Origin: Serratia sp. UGAL515B_01
GTDB lineage: Bacteria; Pseudomonadota; Gammaproteobacteria; Enterobacterales; Enterobacteriaceae
Assembly: GCF_033095805.1 (NCBI RefSeq)
Contig: NZ_CP109901.1
Coordinates: 3,469,766-3,533,765, forward strand
Reading direction: 5' to 3'
DNA length: 64,000 bases
The notes under the pieces are model-generated. The model did no database searches, was not told the origin of the DNA, and worked only from the letters and a program-made list of their open reading frames with translations. Made by a program: the position numbers and the translations under genes. Each line of letters starts with the position of its first letter. Within the stretch, counting starts at the first letter, position 1. Positions 21,805-29,810 of this stretch are shown here, piece by piece.

Positions 21805-22771
21805 GCGTTACTCCCCTGCTTTCGCAGTTAACATTTCGTGTAAAAATGGCAGATGCAAAACCTGCCAAAAATCGTTGATCACCTTCCTGGCTCTGCGCCA
21901 TCTGCCACTCCAGTGGAATAGTTGCCTCAGACGGAACAACCGGCTGAGTATAAGGCTGCAGATTAATGAGCGCTTCAACGCATTGATCTTGATAGGTAAT
22001 CAGTAAGCGGAGCACACCATTTTCCTGACTGACCACTCCCAACTCGCCATACTGAATAATCGGTAACTTGCGCAGAGCCAGTAGCGCCTGGCAATAGCGT
22101 AAGGTTGAATGGCTATCCTGCTGCTGGCGGCTAATGGCTAGCGCCCGATGCTCGATAGCCACTTGCTGATACCAATGAATTTCACTGGCTGTCGCCTGTT
22201 CAGGAGCCTCATACCATGGCATAGGGGTTTGTGCCCCATTCGGATCCTGTAAGTTTGCCGCATGTGGCAGTCCCAACTCTTCGCCTTGATAAAGACATAC
22301 TGGTGCGGGCAGTAATGCCAGAAGCGTTAGAAAAGCCTGGGCAGAACGGAGATCGCCTTGTCCCCAGTGACTAACAACCCTTGGCTGGTCAGCCTCACCG
22401 GTACTCCAGACGTTTTCGGCCAGCCGGCTCCGAGCTGCATTCAATACGGACACCAGCTTTTCGATGCTGAACGGCACCACTTCAAGCGCCAAAGCACGGC
22501 GCATGTAATGTTGTTCTGGTGCAGCACTGCAGCAAATTCGGCCTGGGCTTTCACTGTACCAAAGGGCCAATCCATGCTCCGCCACTGCCTCCCTTGCCTC
22601 CGGTGGTAAGCTCTCTGGCAACAACAACCCATCAACCGCTAACGTTCTCAGGTAAGGCAGTGCAGTCATCATGCCTTGTTCATCGCCAACACCATCGCCG
22701 TTGCCGTCACGAAAACTAGCAGGGTGGATCAGGTACAACGTAGGACGAGTGGCGATAGACATTAACGACAT
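21797..22771 (-). CDS. Truncated GH13 (alpha-glucosidase-like) protein, likely non-catalytic
   Basis: 324 residues from ATG 22771 (AGGGG 9 bases upstream); the frame is open to ATG 22849. It matches both ends of GH13 alpha-glucosidases: strand 1 with [22 protein letters not shown] (residues about 12-33, usual form IYPRSFxDSNGDGIGD), then a jump to the late barrel with [13 protein letters not shown] (usual NHDQPRxVSRWG) and [10 protein letters not shown], then AQTPMPW and a domain C-like tail ([14 protein letters not shown]). Only about 120 residues separate these two parts instead of several hundred, so domain B and the strands with the nucleophile Asp and acid Glu are missing. Motif IV keeps Asp but NH became EA. 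No frameshift. It heads the malK operon and overlaps malK. Function unknown; could be a regulator, a binding protein or a decaying gene. Confidence 0.75.
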
Positions 22772-22839
22772 AAAACCAAGCCCCTGGTATGCATTGCGGT
22801 GAAAAACAATGCAGCCGATAGTGCGGGAATGAAAAGAGC

Positions 22840-23050
22840 GGAGGATCATCCGTAACGGGATTTTTCATGGGGGAGGAGATGGGAGGATGAGAGAAAGAGG
22901 ATGTAGAGATAAAATGCCAAGAACAAGGCAAATATGTGATCTTTCTTGCAAAAAATTCCCATCATTTTTGTGCCTGACGCCAAAGAATATAAGGCTTTGC
23001 AAGCCAGATCACACAACTTGAGTGTGGGGCGTAGATGGGGGGAGGATGAG
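22840..23050. promoter_or_regulatory. MalT/CRP control region of the divergent mal operons
   Basis: Several MalT-core hexamers GGA(G/T)GA occur on the plus strand at 22840-22845, 22872-22877, 22882-22890 (overlapping), 23041-23046 and 23044-23049; GGATGA also occurs on the minus strand at 22846-22851, abutting the first box. Two CRP-like sites lie between the clusters: TGTGATCTTTCTTGCA (22935-22950) and TGCAAGCCAGATCACA (22998-23013). The order MalT-CRP-CRP-MalT resembles the E. coli malEp-malKp region. Individual box assignments are inference. Confidence 0.75.
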
Positions 23051-23124
23051 AATAAGTCGGTTTTTGACCCACTATGGGCGCGAAACCGCTCTCCTTACCG
23101 CAGTATTCTTAAAAGGATTGGATT

Positions 23125-24321
23125 ATGAATCGCAGCATAACAAAAAGCATACGTGCGCTTACGCTTTCGGCGTTAACTACTCTGGTACTCTCCTCTTCAG
23201 CCTTTGCCAAAATAGAAGAAGGTAAACTGGTTATCTGGATCAACGGCGACAAAGGTTATAACGGCCTGGCCGAGGTAGGTAAAAAGTTTGAGAAAGACAC
23301 CGGTATCAAAGTAACCATCGAGCACCCGGATAAACTGGAAGAGAAATTCCCGCAGGTTGCCGCAACCGGTGACGGTCCAGATATCATCTTCTGGGCACAT
23401 GACCGTTTTGGTGGTTATGCCCAGTCCGGCCTGTTAGCAGAAATCCATCCTTCCAAGGCTTTCCAGGAAAAAATCTATCCGTTCACCTGGGATGCGGTTC
23501 GGTTTGACGGCAAAATGATCGGCTACCCGATTGCAGTTGAAGCACTCTCGCTGATTTATAACAAAGATCTGATCAAAGACGCGCCAAAAACCTGGGAAGA
23601 GATCCCGGCGCTGGATAAAGAGCTGCGTGCCAAGGGCAAAAGCGCCATCATGTGGAATTTGCAGGAACCCTACTTCACTTGGCCAATCATCGCCGCCGAT
23701 GGCGGATTCGCCTTTAAACTCGAAGAGGGTAAGTACAACGTCAAAGACGTGGGTGTAGCGAATGCCGGTTCACAGGCTGGATTACAGTTTATTGTCGACT
23801 TAGTGAAGAACAAGCACATCAACGCCGATACTGATTACTCAATTGCCGAGGGCGCATTCAACAAAGGCCAAACGGCGATGACCATCAACGGCCCATGGGC
23901 CTGGAACAACATTGAGCAGAGCAACATCAATTATGGTGTGACACTGCTGCCAACCTTCCAGGGCAAACCGTCCAAGCCATTTGTTGGTGTCCTCACTGCC
24001 GGCATCAACGCTGCCAGTCCGAACAAAGAACTGGCAACCGAGTTCCTAGAAAACTACCTGCTGACCGACCAAGGATTGGCGGAGGTCAATAAAGACAAGC
24101 CACTGGGTGCCGTAGCGCTGAAGTCATTCCAGGAACATCTGGCGAAAGACCCAAGAATTGCGGCAACCATGCAGAACGCACAAAACGGCGAGATCATGCC
24201 AAATATCCCGCAGATGAGTACATTCTGGTATGCCATGCGGAGTGCAGTGATTAATGCCATTACCGGTCGCCAGACAGTAAAAGCGGCGCTGGAAGATGCC
24301 CATACCCGTATTACCAAGTAA
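23125..24321 (+). CDS. malE: MalE periplasmic maltose-binding protein
   Basis: Binds maltose and maltodextrins in the periplasm and delivers them to MalFGK2. 398 residues: signal peptide to SSSAFA, mature start [30 protein letters not shown], nearly identical to E. coli MBP. Binding-cleft residues ([44 protein letters not shown]) are all present. An AAAGGA site precedes the ATG. First gene of malEFG and followed by a hairpin before malF. Confidence 0.98.
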   Translation: MNRSITKSIRALTLSALTTLVLSSSAFAKIEEGKLVIWINGDKGYNGLAEVGKKFEKDTGIKVTIEHPDKLEEKFPQVAATGDGPDIIFWAHDRFGGYAQSGLLAEIHPSKAFQEKIYPFTWDAVRFDGKMIGYPIAVEALSLIYNKDLIKDAPKTWEEIPALDKELRAKGKSAIMWNLQEPYFTWPIIAADGGFAFKLEEGKYNVKDVGVANAGSQAGLQFIVDLVKNKHINADTDYSIAEGAFNKGQTAMTINGPWAWNNIEQSNINYGVTLLPTFQGKPSKPFVGVLTAGINAASPNKELATEFLENYLLTDQGLAEVNKDKPLGAVALKSFQEHLAKDPRIAATMQNAQNGEIMPNIPQMSTFWYAMRSAVINAITGRQTVKAALEDAHTRITK

Positions 24322-24366
24322 TAACCTGACAGTGCACACCACTGCCATCAACACGTAGTTCGTTGT

Positions 24367-24388
24367 GCGGGATGCCATTGCATCCCGC
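24367..24388 (+). other. malE-malF intercistronic hairpin
   Basis: GCGGGATGC / GCATCCCGC form a perfect 9-bp stem with a 4-nt loop (CATT) between malE and malF. In E. coli this spacer holds REP palindromes that protect malE mRNA and raise MalE above MalF; this unrelated-looking hairpin is in the same place and may do the same job (inference). Confidence 0.65.
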
Positions 24389-24414
24389 GGTAACACCCCA
24401 GAAAGGAATGCCCT

Positions 24415-25992
24415 ATGCAATTAGCTCACGCCGGTTTGCCAGAGCGAAAAAAATCGAAGTGGTGGCAGAGCGACTTACTGAAGTGGCTATTTGTTGGCCT
24501 GTTCAGTTTGGCGACCTGTTATCTGATTGTGTTGATGTATGCGCAGGGAGAATATCTGTTTGCCATTCTAACGCTGGTATTGGTCAGCACCGGACTCTAC
24601 GTGTTCGCCAACCGCCGCGCTTATGCCTGGCGCTACGTTTATCCGGGTATCGCCGGTATGGGGCTTTTCGTCCTGTTTCCACTGATTTGCACTGTTGCGA
24701 TTGCCTTTACCAACTATAGCAGCACTAACCAACTGACCTTTGAACGGGCTCAGTCTGTACTTATGCAGCGTCAGTTCCAAACGGGAAAAACATTCACTTT
24801 TGCGCTGTATCCAGCAGCTAACCAACAGTGGCGTTTACAGTTAATTCACCCTGACAATGGCCAATTGCTGATTTCAGAACCCTTCAGCCTTGGTGATAAC
24901 GCAGTACAAACGCTGAAATTGGCCGCGGAAAATAGCGAGCTTGGCGGTGAACGCGCAACATTACGCGACATTACCTTGAATCGTCAGGCACTGAGCCAAA
25001 TCGTCGCTACCCTAACTGACGGTGGCGAGTTGCGTATGAGTTCCCTGCGCCAGTTTTCAGGTGCCAGTCCGCTATACACGCTGGCTCAGGATGGCAAGAC
25101 GCTGACGGATAACCAAACGCAAATCCAGTATCGCCCTAACCCGGAGATCGGTTTTTACCAGGCGATTAATGCCGACGGTGATTGGGCAAAAGGCACCCTG
25201 AGTCCTGGTTATACCGTAACTATCGGTTGGAAAAACTTCTTGCGCGTATTGAATGATGAAGGTATTCAGAAGCCTTTTGTCTCTATCTTTGTGTGGACCA
25301 TTATCTTCTCGGTAATGACCGTTATCCTTACCGTTGCGGTTGGTATGGTGTTAGCCTGTGTCGTGCAGTGGGAGGCGTTGAAAGGTAAAGCGGTGTATCG
25401 GGTCCTGCTGATCCTGCCCTATGCTGTACCTTCTTTTATCTCTATTCTAATTTTCAAGGGGTTATTCAACCAGAGCTTTGGTGAAATCAACCTGATGCTC
25501 AACGCGCTGTTTGGCATTAAACCGGCTTGGTTCGCCGATCCGCTCACTGCGAAAAGCATGATCCTGATCGTTAACACCTGGCTAGGTTATCCCTACATGA
25601 TGATCCTGTGCATGGGGCTACTCAAAGCGATCCCAGACGATCTGTACGAAGCCTCGGCGATGGATGGCGCCAGCCCGATGCAAAACTTTTTCCGCATCAC
25701 TCTACCACTGTTGATCAAACCGTTGACGCCGCTGATGATTGCCAGTTTTGCCTTCAACTTTAACAACTTTGTTCTGATCCAACTGCTGACACGTGGCGGA
25801 CCCGACATGATCGGTACGACGACCCCTGCCGGTTATACCGATCTGCTGGTCAGTTACACCTATCGCATCGCATTTGAAGGCGGCGGTGGGCAAGACTTCG
25901 GTCTGGCAGCTGCTATTGCCACGCTAATCTTCCTGTTAGTTGGCGCACTGGCGATCTTAAATCTGAAAGCCAGCAAGATGAACTTTGACTAA
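24415..25992 (+). CDS. malF: MalF maltose ABC transporter permease
   Basis: Inner-membrane permease subunit that forms the channel with MalG and holds maltose in its own binding site. 525 residues: two N-terminal spans, then a third span leading to the large periplasmic P2 loop (roughly 95-275) that contacts MalE, then five more spans. The cytoplasmic EAA loop EASAMDGASPMQNFFRITLPLLIKP docks on MalK. GAAAGG ribosome site. Confidence 0.97.
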   Translation: MQLAHAGLPERKKSKWWQSDLLKWLFVGLFSLATCYLIVLMYAQGEYLFAILTLVLVSTGLYVFANRRAYAWRYVYPGIAGMGLFVLFPLICTVAIAFTNYSSTNQLTFERAQSVLMQRQFQTGKTFTFALYPAANQQWRLQLIHPDNGQLLISEPFSLGDNAVQTLKLAAENSELGGERATLRDITLNRQALSQIVATLTDGGELRMSSLRQFSGASPLYTLAQDGKTLTDNQTQIQYRPNPEIGFYQAINADGDWAKGTLSPGYTVTIGWKNFLRVLNDEGIQKPFVSIFVWTIIFSVMTVILTVAVGMVLACVVQWEALKGKAVYRVLLILPYAVPSFISILIFKGLFNQSFGEINLMLNALFGIKPAWFADPLTAKSMILIVNTWLGYPYMMILCMGLLKAIPDDLYEASAMDGASPMQNFFRITLPLLIKPLTPLMIASFAFNFNNFVLIQLLTRGGPDMIGTTTPAGYTDLLVSYTYRIAFEGGGGQDFGLAAAIATLIFLLVGALAILNLKASKMNFD

Positions 25993-26004
25993 GGGAGAAC
26001 AATA

Positions 26005-26895
26005 ATGGCGATGGTACAACCTAAATCCCAGCGAGTACGTCTATGGATCACCCATATTCTGATGCTGAGTTTTATTGCTCTGATCATGTTTCCGTTACTG
26101 ATGGTAGTGGCAATATCGTTACGCTCCGGCAACTTTGCCACCGGTAGTTTGATCCCAGAGCAAATCTCTTGGGATCACTGGCGCTTGGCACTCGGTATGA
26201 GCATTACTCATGCCGACGGCAGCGTAACGCCTCCCCCTTTCCCGGTACTGTTATGGCTATGGAACTCGGTTAAAATTGCAGCGATCACCGCAGTAGGTAT
26301 CGTGACGCTCTCCACCACCTGTGCCTATGCGTTTGCCCGCATGCGTTTTCGCGGCAAGAGTACTTTGCTGAAAAGTATGTTGATCTTCCAGATGTTCCCG
26401 GCAGTACTTTCTCTGGTGGCGTTGTACGCGCTGTTCGATCGTTTGGGCCAATACATTCCTTTCATCGGCCTTAACACGCATGGCGGGGTAATTTTTGCCT
26501 ATATGGGCGGTATCGCGCTGCATGTCTGGACGATTAAAGGCTATTTCGAAACAATTGATAACTCGCTGGAGGAAGCTGCCGCGCTGGATGGTGCTACACC
26601 ATGGCAAGCATTTCGTCTGGTGCTGTTGCCACTTTCCGTTCCCATTCTGGCCGTGGTATTTATTCTGTCGTTTATCGCCGCGATCACCGAGGTGCCCGTC
26701 GCTTCACTGCTGCTGCGTGATGTCGATAGCTATACGTTAGCCGTGGGTATGCAGCAATACCTCAACCCGCAAAACTACCTGTGGGGCGACTTTGCCGCTG
26801 CCGCCGTTTTATCGGCAATCCCGATTACTGCCGTTTTCCTGCTGGCACAGCGTTGGTTGGTGGGTGGCCTGACGGCTGGTGGTGTGAAAGGCTAA
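26005..26895 (+). CDS. malG: MalG maltose ABC transporter permease
   Basis: Second permease subunit of MalFGK2. 296 residues with six membrane spans and the EAA loop [25 protein letters not shown]. The C-terminal LTAGGVKG tail matches the MalG end that reaches into the MalK dimer interface. It starts 12 bp after malF with a GGGAGAA site and closes the operon. Confidence 0.97.
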   Translation: MAMVQPKSQRVRLWITHILMLSFIALIMFPLLMVVAISLRSGNFATGSLIPEQISWDHWRLALGMSITHADGSVTPPPFPVLLWLWNSVKIAAITAVGIVTLSTTCAYAFARMRFRGKSTLLKSMLIFQMFPAVLSLVALYALFDRLGQYIPFIGLNTHGGVIFAYMGGIALHVWTIKGYFETIDNSLEEAAALDGATPWQAFRLVLLPLSVPILAVVFILSFIAAITEVPVASLLLRDVDSYTLAVGMQQYLNPQNYLWGDFAAAAVLSAIPITAVFLLAQRWLVGGLTAGGVKG

Positions 26896-26966
26896 ATAGC
26901 GCATAATAGTGCTACAGGTGTGAGTGATGCAGGTTAGCCTACCATTGAGATCAAGAATGCGCGATA

Positions 26967-26989
26967 CGAGCCCCCGGGAGGGGGGCTCG
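26967..26989 (+). terminator. GC-rich hairpin after malG
   Basis: CGAGCCCCC / GGGGGCTCG form a 9-bp, very stable stem with a GGGAG loop, 71 bp after the malG stop. No T tract follows, so it may stabilise or trim the 3' end rather than terminate transcription by itself. Confidence 0.5.
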
Positions 26990-27825
26990 GCGTGTCGGCG
27001 TTCCTCATCATTCCCATCTGCCAAAAGCGTGATGTGTCGCGGTATTAAGAACACCTATTTAGGCAGTATCCCTCAATTGCACGCAAATGGCCGCACGCCC
27101 CAGAAGCAGAGTTCCGTGTTCGGGGCAAAAGGCGCGTAGGGCATCACCACCACTTTCGCACTTGCTACTATAGACTTTAGCCTTACATCGAGTCACTTCG
27201 AAGGAATCTTTGGATGTAAATGTAACATAATTTAGGGCACCACATTCACATCACCGGCTTGAATGCTTTATTTAGTAATTCGATTAATTACGGAATTAAT
27301 ATCGCAAAACAGGGAAGATAGCGTAAATTAATAGATAGTGATAAATAGCAAGATACCAAACGATGTTCTTATCGTTTATTTCCTCTCACTTCGAAAATAA
27401 ATTTTTTCTGCGGCCCCATTTTTTTATATTTACGCAAAGAATGAAATTATGTCGTTCTATCAGATCTGCATATCTTTTGCTCACCACGTTACTCTTTTTA
27501 TTCAGCCGAACTGTAAATTTTTTACGTGCAATCAGCCCATTTTTTTATTCTGCTTTGAAAGGATAAGTAATTTTTATCCCTCTTATTTTTAATAATTATG
27601 AAGTACCTGACTGAAATACCCCTTATTAGCCAAAAGATCTTTCTGTCTACATTTTAAAAATCCAAATAAGAATGTTCCTAAAAGCCAGCAAGAATTTAAA
27701 AGTCATGCTATCTATTATTCGGACAACACGTAAGCATGAGTTATATCAATTACGATATGCGAAAAAATAGTTATTCAGTTATGTTATTCGACTGACTGAT
27801 AATTTGTGTTGTGACCACGGGAAAC
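26990..27825. other. Non-coding, increasingly AT-rich region before the fimbrial cluster
   Basis: No protein of recognisable family is encoded. From about 27180 the DNA becomes strongly AT-rich, in contrast with the mal genes, as is common upstream of H-NS-silenced fimbrial operons. A small inverted repeat GTAATT/AATTAC lies near 27280. I found no fim-switch-type terminal repeats and no recombinase gene. A 67-codon open frame at 27363-27566 has no visible ribosome site or family match, so I do not call it. Confidence 0.5.
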
Positions 27826-27848
27826 AGCAAAGTGAATATCACTTTGCT
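27826..27848 (+). promoter_or_regulatory. Perfect inverted repeat in the fimbrial leader
   Basis: AGCAAAGTGA (27826-27835) and TCACTTTGCT (27839-27848) are exact complements around ATA, ending 28 bases before the major-subunit start codon. It may be an mRNA 5' hairpin that protects a highly expressed transcript, or a regulator operator. Confidence 0.55.
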
Positions 27849-27876
27849 AATGTTTTGGCTTCAGGAAAAATCCAAA

Positions 27877-28410
27877 ATGAAAATGATCAAACTTGCAATT
27901 ATAGCGGCTGGTTTAGTGGTTTCTACTACAGTAATGGCTGCTGGCACCCACGTTATCCGTTTCCAAGGTGAAGTGATAGACCAGACCTGCACAATTGACA
28001 TTAACGGCAATGGCCCTGATCCTTTGATCATACTGCCAACCGTTATAGCCAGTACGTTAGACCAAGCGGGAAAAACATCTGGTTCAACAGCATTTATTCT
28101 CAACCTGACAGGCTGTACCGCCTCAGCCAATCCGACTATCCTTAAGACTACCTTTTTGGCTGACAACTTAACGGCTCAAGGTCATATCGCCAATACGGGT
28201 ACAGCAACAGGTGTTACGCTACAAATTGTTGACCCCATCTACCCCACCAGACCATTGAAGTTAAATGGTGAGGTCAGTTCTACATATACTGTTTTAGGTG
28301 AGAATGCCACCTCAAGCAGCCATACCTACGCAGTGGAGTACGTTGCAGAAGCTGCAACAACGCCAGGCACTGTACTAGGAAGTGTTCAGTACAGCATTGC
28401 ATACAGATAA
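27877..28410 (+). CDS. Fimbrial major subunit (chaperone-usher pilin)
   Basis: Secreted pilin, 177 residues from ATG 27877, chosen because it gives a normal signal peptide (MKMIKLAIIAAGLVVSTTVMAAG) behind an AGGA site; the frame is open to 27811. The mature part has the pilin pattern: early Cys in VIDQTCTIDINGNGP, second Cys in LTGCTAS, alternating hydrophobic strands, and a C-terminal VQYSIAYR beta-strand with the penultimate Tyr recognised by chaperones. It resembles the Yeh-type small pilins more than FimA; family assignment is tentative. First gene of the cluster, and a hairpin follows. Confidence 0.85.
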   Translation: MKMIKLAIIAAGLVVSTTVMAAGTHVIRFQGEVIDQTCTIDINGNGPDPLIILPTVIASTLDQAGKTSGSTAFILNLTGCTASANPTILKTTFLADNLTAQGHIANTGTATGVTLQIVDPIYPTRPLKLNGEVSSTYTVLGENATSSSHTYAVEYVAEAATTPGTVLGSVQYSIAYR

Positions 28411-28420
28411 TTAATGCCGC

Positions 28421-28452
28421 ATCCCCTCTTCTCTGTCTTTGGAAGAGGGGAT
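28421..28452 (+). other. Intercistronic hairpin between pilin and chaperone
   Basis: ATCCCCTCTTC (28421-28431) and GAAGAGGGGAT (28442-28452) form a perfect 11-bp stem with a 10-nt loop. No run of T follows. Located where other fimbrial operons carry structures that keep pilin mRNA abundant relative to downstream assembly genes. Confidence 0.65.
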
Positions 28453-28461
28453 TTCCAAAGG

Positions 28462-29211
28462 ATGGTTTGCGTGATTAACAACTTCTACTACAGACCGTAT
28501 GTTGCTCTTTTGGCTCTACTCATGCTGCTTACAGCCCCTTCACAGGCAGGTGTAGTCTTGCTAAGCACCAGAGTCATCTATCCCAGTGACGAGCCGTCAA
28601 AAACACTACAATTAAACAATAAAGACAATATCCCGTATGTGATGCAGATATGGACCGATATTAATAATCCGTCCTCTACGCCTGAGACGGCAGATGGCCC
28701 CTTTGTGGTGCTGCCGGCTCTGTTTCGTATTGAACCGCAAACAGGTCAATCAGTGCGCTTAACCTTTACTGGTAATAATCTGCCACAGGATCGTGAGTCC
28801 GTGTTCTACCTCAACAGTGCGCAGATCCCCCCAAAAAATATCAATGGTAAAGGGAATAACCAGATGATGTTGGTACTGCGTAACCGACTGAAAATTTTTT
28901 ATCGGCCGGCCAAGATCGTCGGCGAACCTGGGGACGCAACAAAGCAAGTTCGGTTTTCGTTGAACCAACAAGGGGGAAAGTGGTTACTAACGGCGCACAA
29001 TGACTCTAACTATTTTATCTCCTTTGTCACTGCCAACGCGGTGGTGGGTGGGCAAACCGTTTCATTTAGCGCTGACATGGTGGCACCAAAATCTCAAGTC
29101 AGTTGGGAACAAGAAAAAGGAAGCCGTTCCCCCGCTGGGGCACAGAAAGTTACGTTTTCTTTCATTAATGATTATGGAGGACAACAACAGTCAGAAACCG
29201 CCCTAAACTAA
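28462..29211 (+). CDS. Periplasmic fimbrial chaperone (first)
   Basis: PapD-like chaperone, 250 residues from ATG 28462. It lends a beta-strand to pilin subunits in the periplasm and passes them to the usher. A signal peptide ends at PSQAG; mature start VVLLSTRVIYPSDEPSKTLQLNN. The conserved Arg (STRVIYP) and Lys (RNRLKIFYRP) that anchor pilin C-termini are both present. The upstream ATG 28414 lies before the hairpin and lacks a ribosome site; GTG 28471 is an alternative with an AAAGGA at good spacing. A second chaperone gene closes the cluster. Confidence 0.87.
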   Translation: MVCVINNFYYRPYVALLALLMLLTAPSQAGVVLLSTRVIYPSDEPSKTLQLNNKDNIPYVMQIWTDINNPSSTPETADGPFVVLPALFRIEPQTGQSVRLTFTGNNLPQDRESVFYLNSAQIPPKNINGKGNNQMMLVLRNRLKIFYRPAKIVGEPGDATKQVRFSLNQQGGKWLLTAHNDSNYFISFVTANAVVGGQTVSFSADMVAPKSQVSWEQEKGSRSPAGAQKVTFSFINDYGGQQQSETALN

Positions 29212-29810
29212 ATATCCGTACCTAAATTACTGAAAGGAACTCAATTCGGTTGGGCGATCTTATCAATCGCCAAATATTACATTCCCTCACAACCGAACGG
29301 GTAACCTACCGTCCTCGATCTCCAACATGAACGACACCGAATGCAAAAAGTCATCCAGAAAATACCAGATAACAATTGCGCTATACGTCCTAACGCCATG
29401 TTGATGTTACAGCGTAGCAACACACTGACTCACTTGGCTTAACACCTTGTACTCCCTCATTATTCTGTCGGAGTATGGGATGATTCTCTCACGCCATGAG
29501 GCTATGAAGGATTGAAAAGTTTCTCTTTTTAGAGCACTTGAGATTGGCTTTGCATGACATATGTCATAAGCAATAACCGTTGCCGAACGGTGTAACAATT
29601 GCTGAAAGCTGAAGAGTGTGAGCCGGTTTATGAATACCACTTATTTATCCTCAGCCAATAAACCTAGCTTAGTAAAAGTGGAGTGGTAGTAGACGCGGGT
29701 ATTTAGATCAAGCGACACCATGGAGTTTGGCTAGCTTTTTTGCTTCAGGGTATAAAGGAATGACAATAAAAATCAATACCATACAAGGATATAATCGCTC
29801 AGAGAAAGCG
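29212..29810. other. Long non-coding gap inside the fimbrial cluster
   Basis: About 0.6 kb between chaperone and usher holds no convincing gene. Nested inverted repeats occur at the left: TTCGGTTG (29245-29252) with CAACCGAA (29290-29297), enclosing GGCGAT/ATCGCC (29253-29258/29266-29271). A 77-codon open frame on the minus strand (29407-29640) has no family match that I can support. An upstream TTG extension of the usher frame (from 29727) is unlikely to be used. Confidence 0.5.

Noticed and set aside
27363..27566. 67-codon plus-strand frame upstream of the fimbrial cluster
   Set aside because: Very AT-rich, Phe/Leu-rich by composition, no ribosome site and no recognisable domain.
26990..27825. 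Possible invertible phase-variation switch ahead of the fimbrial genes
   Set aside because: No matched pair of long inverted repeats flanking a promoter was found, and no fimB/fimE-like recombinase is in the window.
29407..29640. 77-codon minus-strand frame in the fimbrial gap, considered as a transposase or LuxR-type remnant
   Set aside because: No motif could be supported by eye in any frame; kept only as an unexplained spacer.
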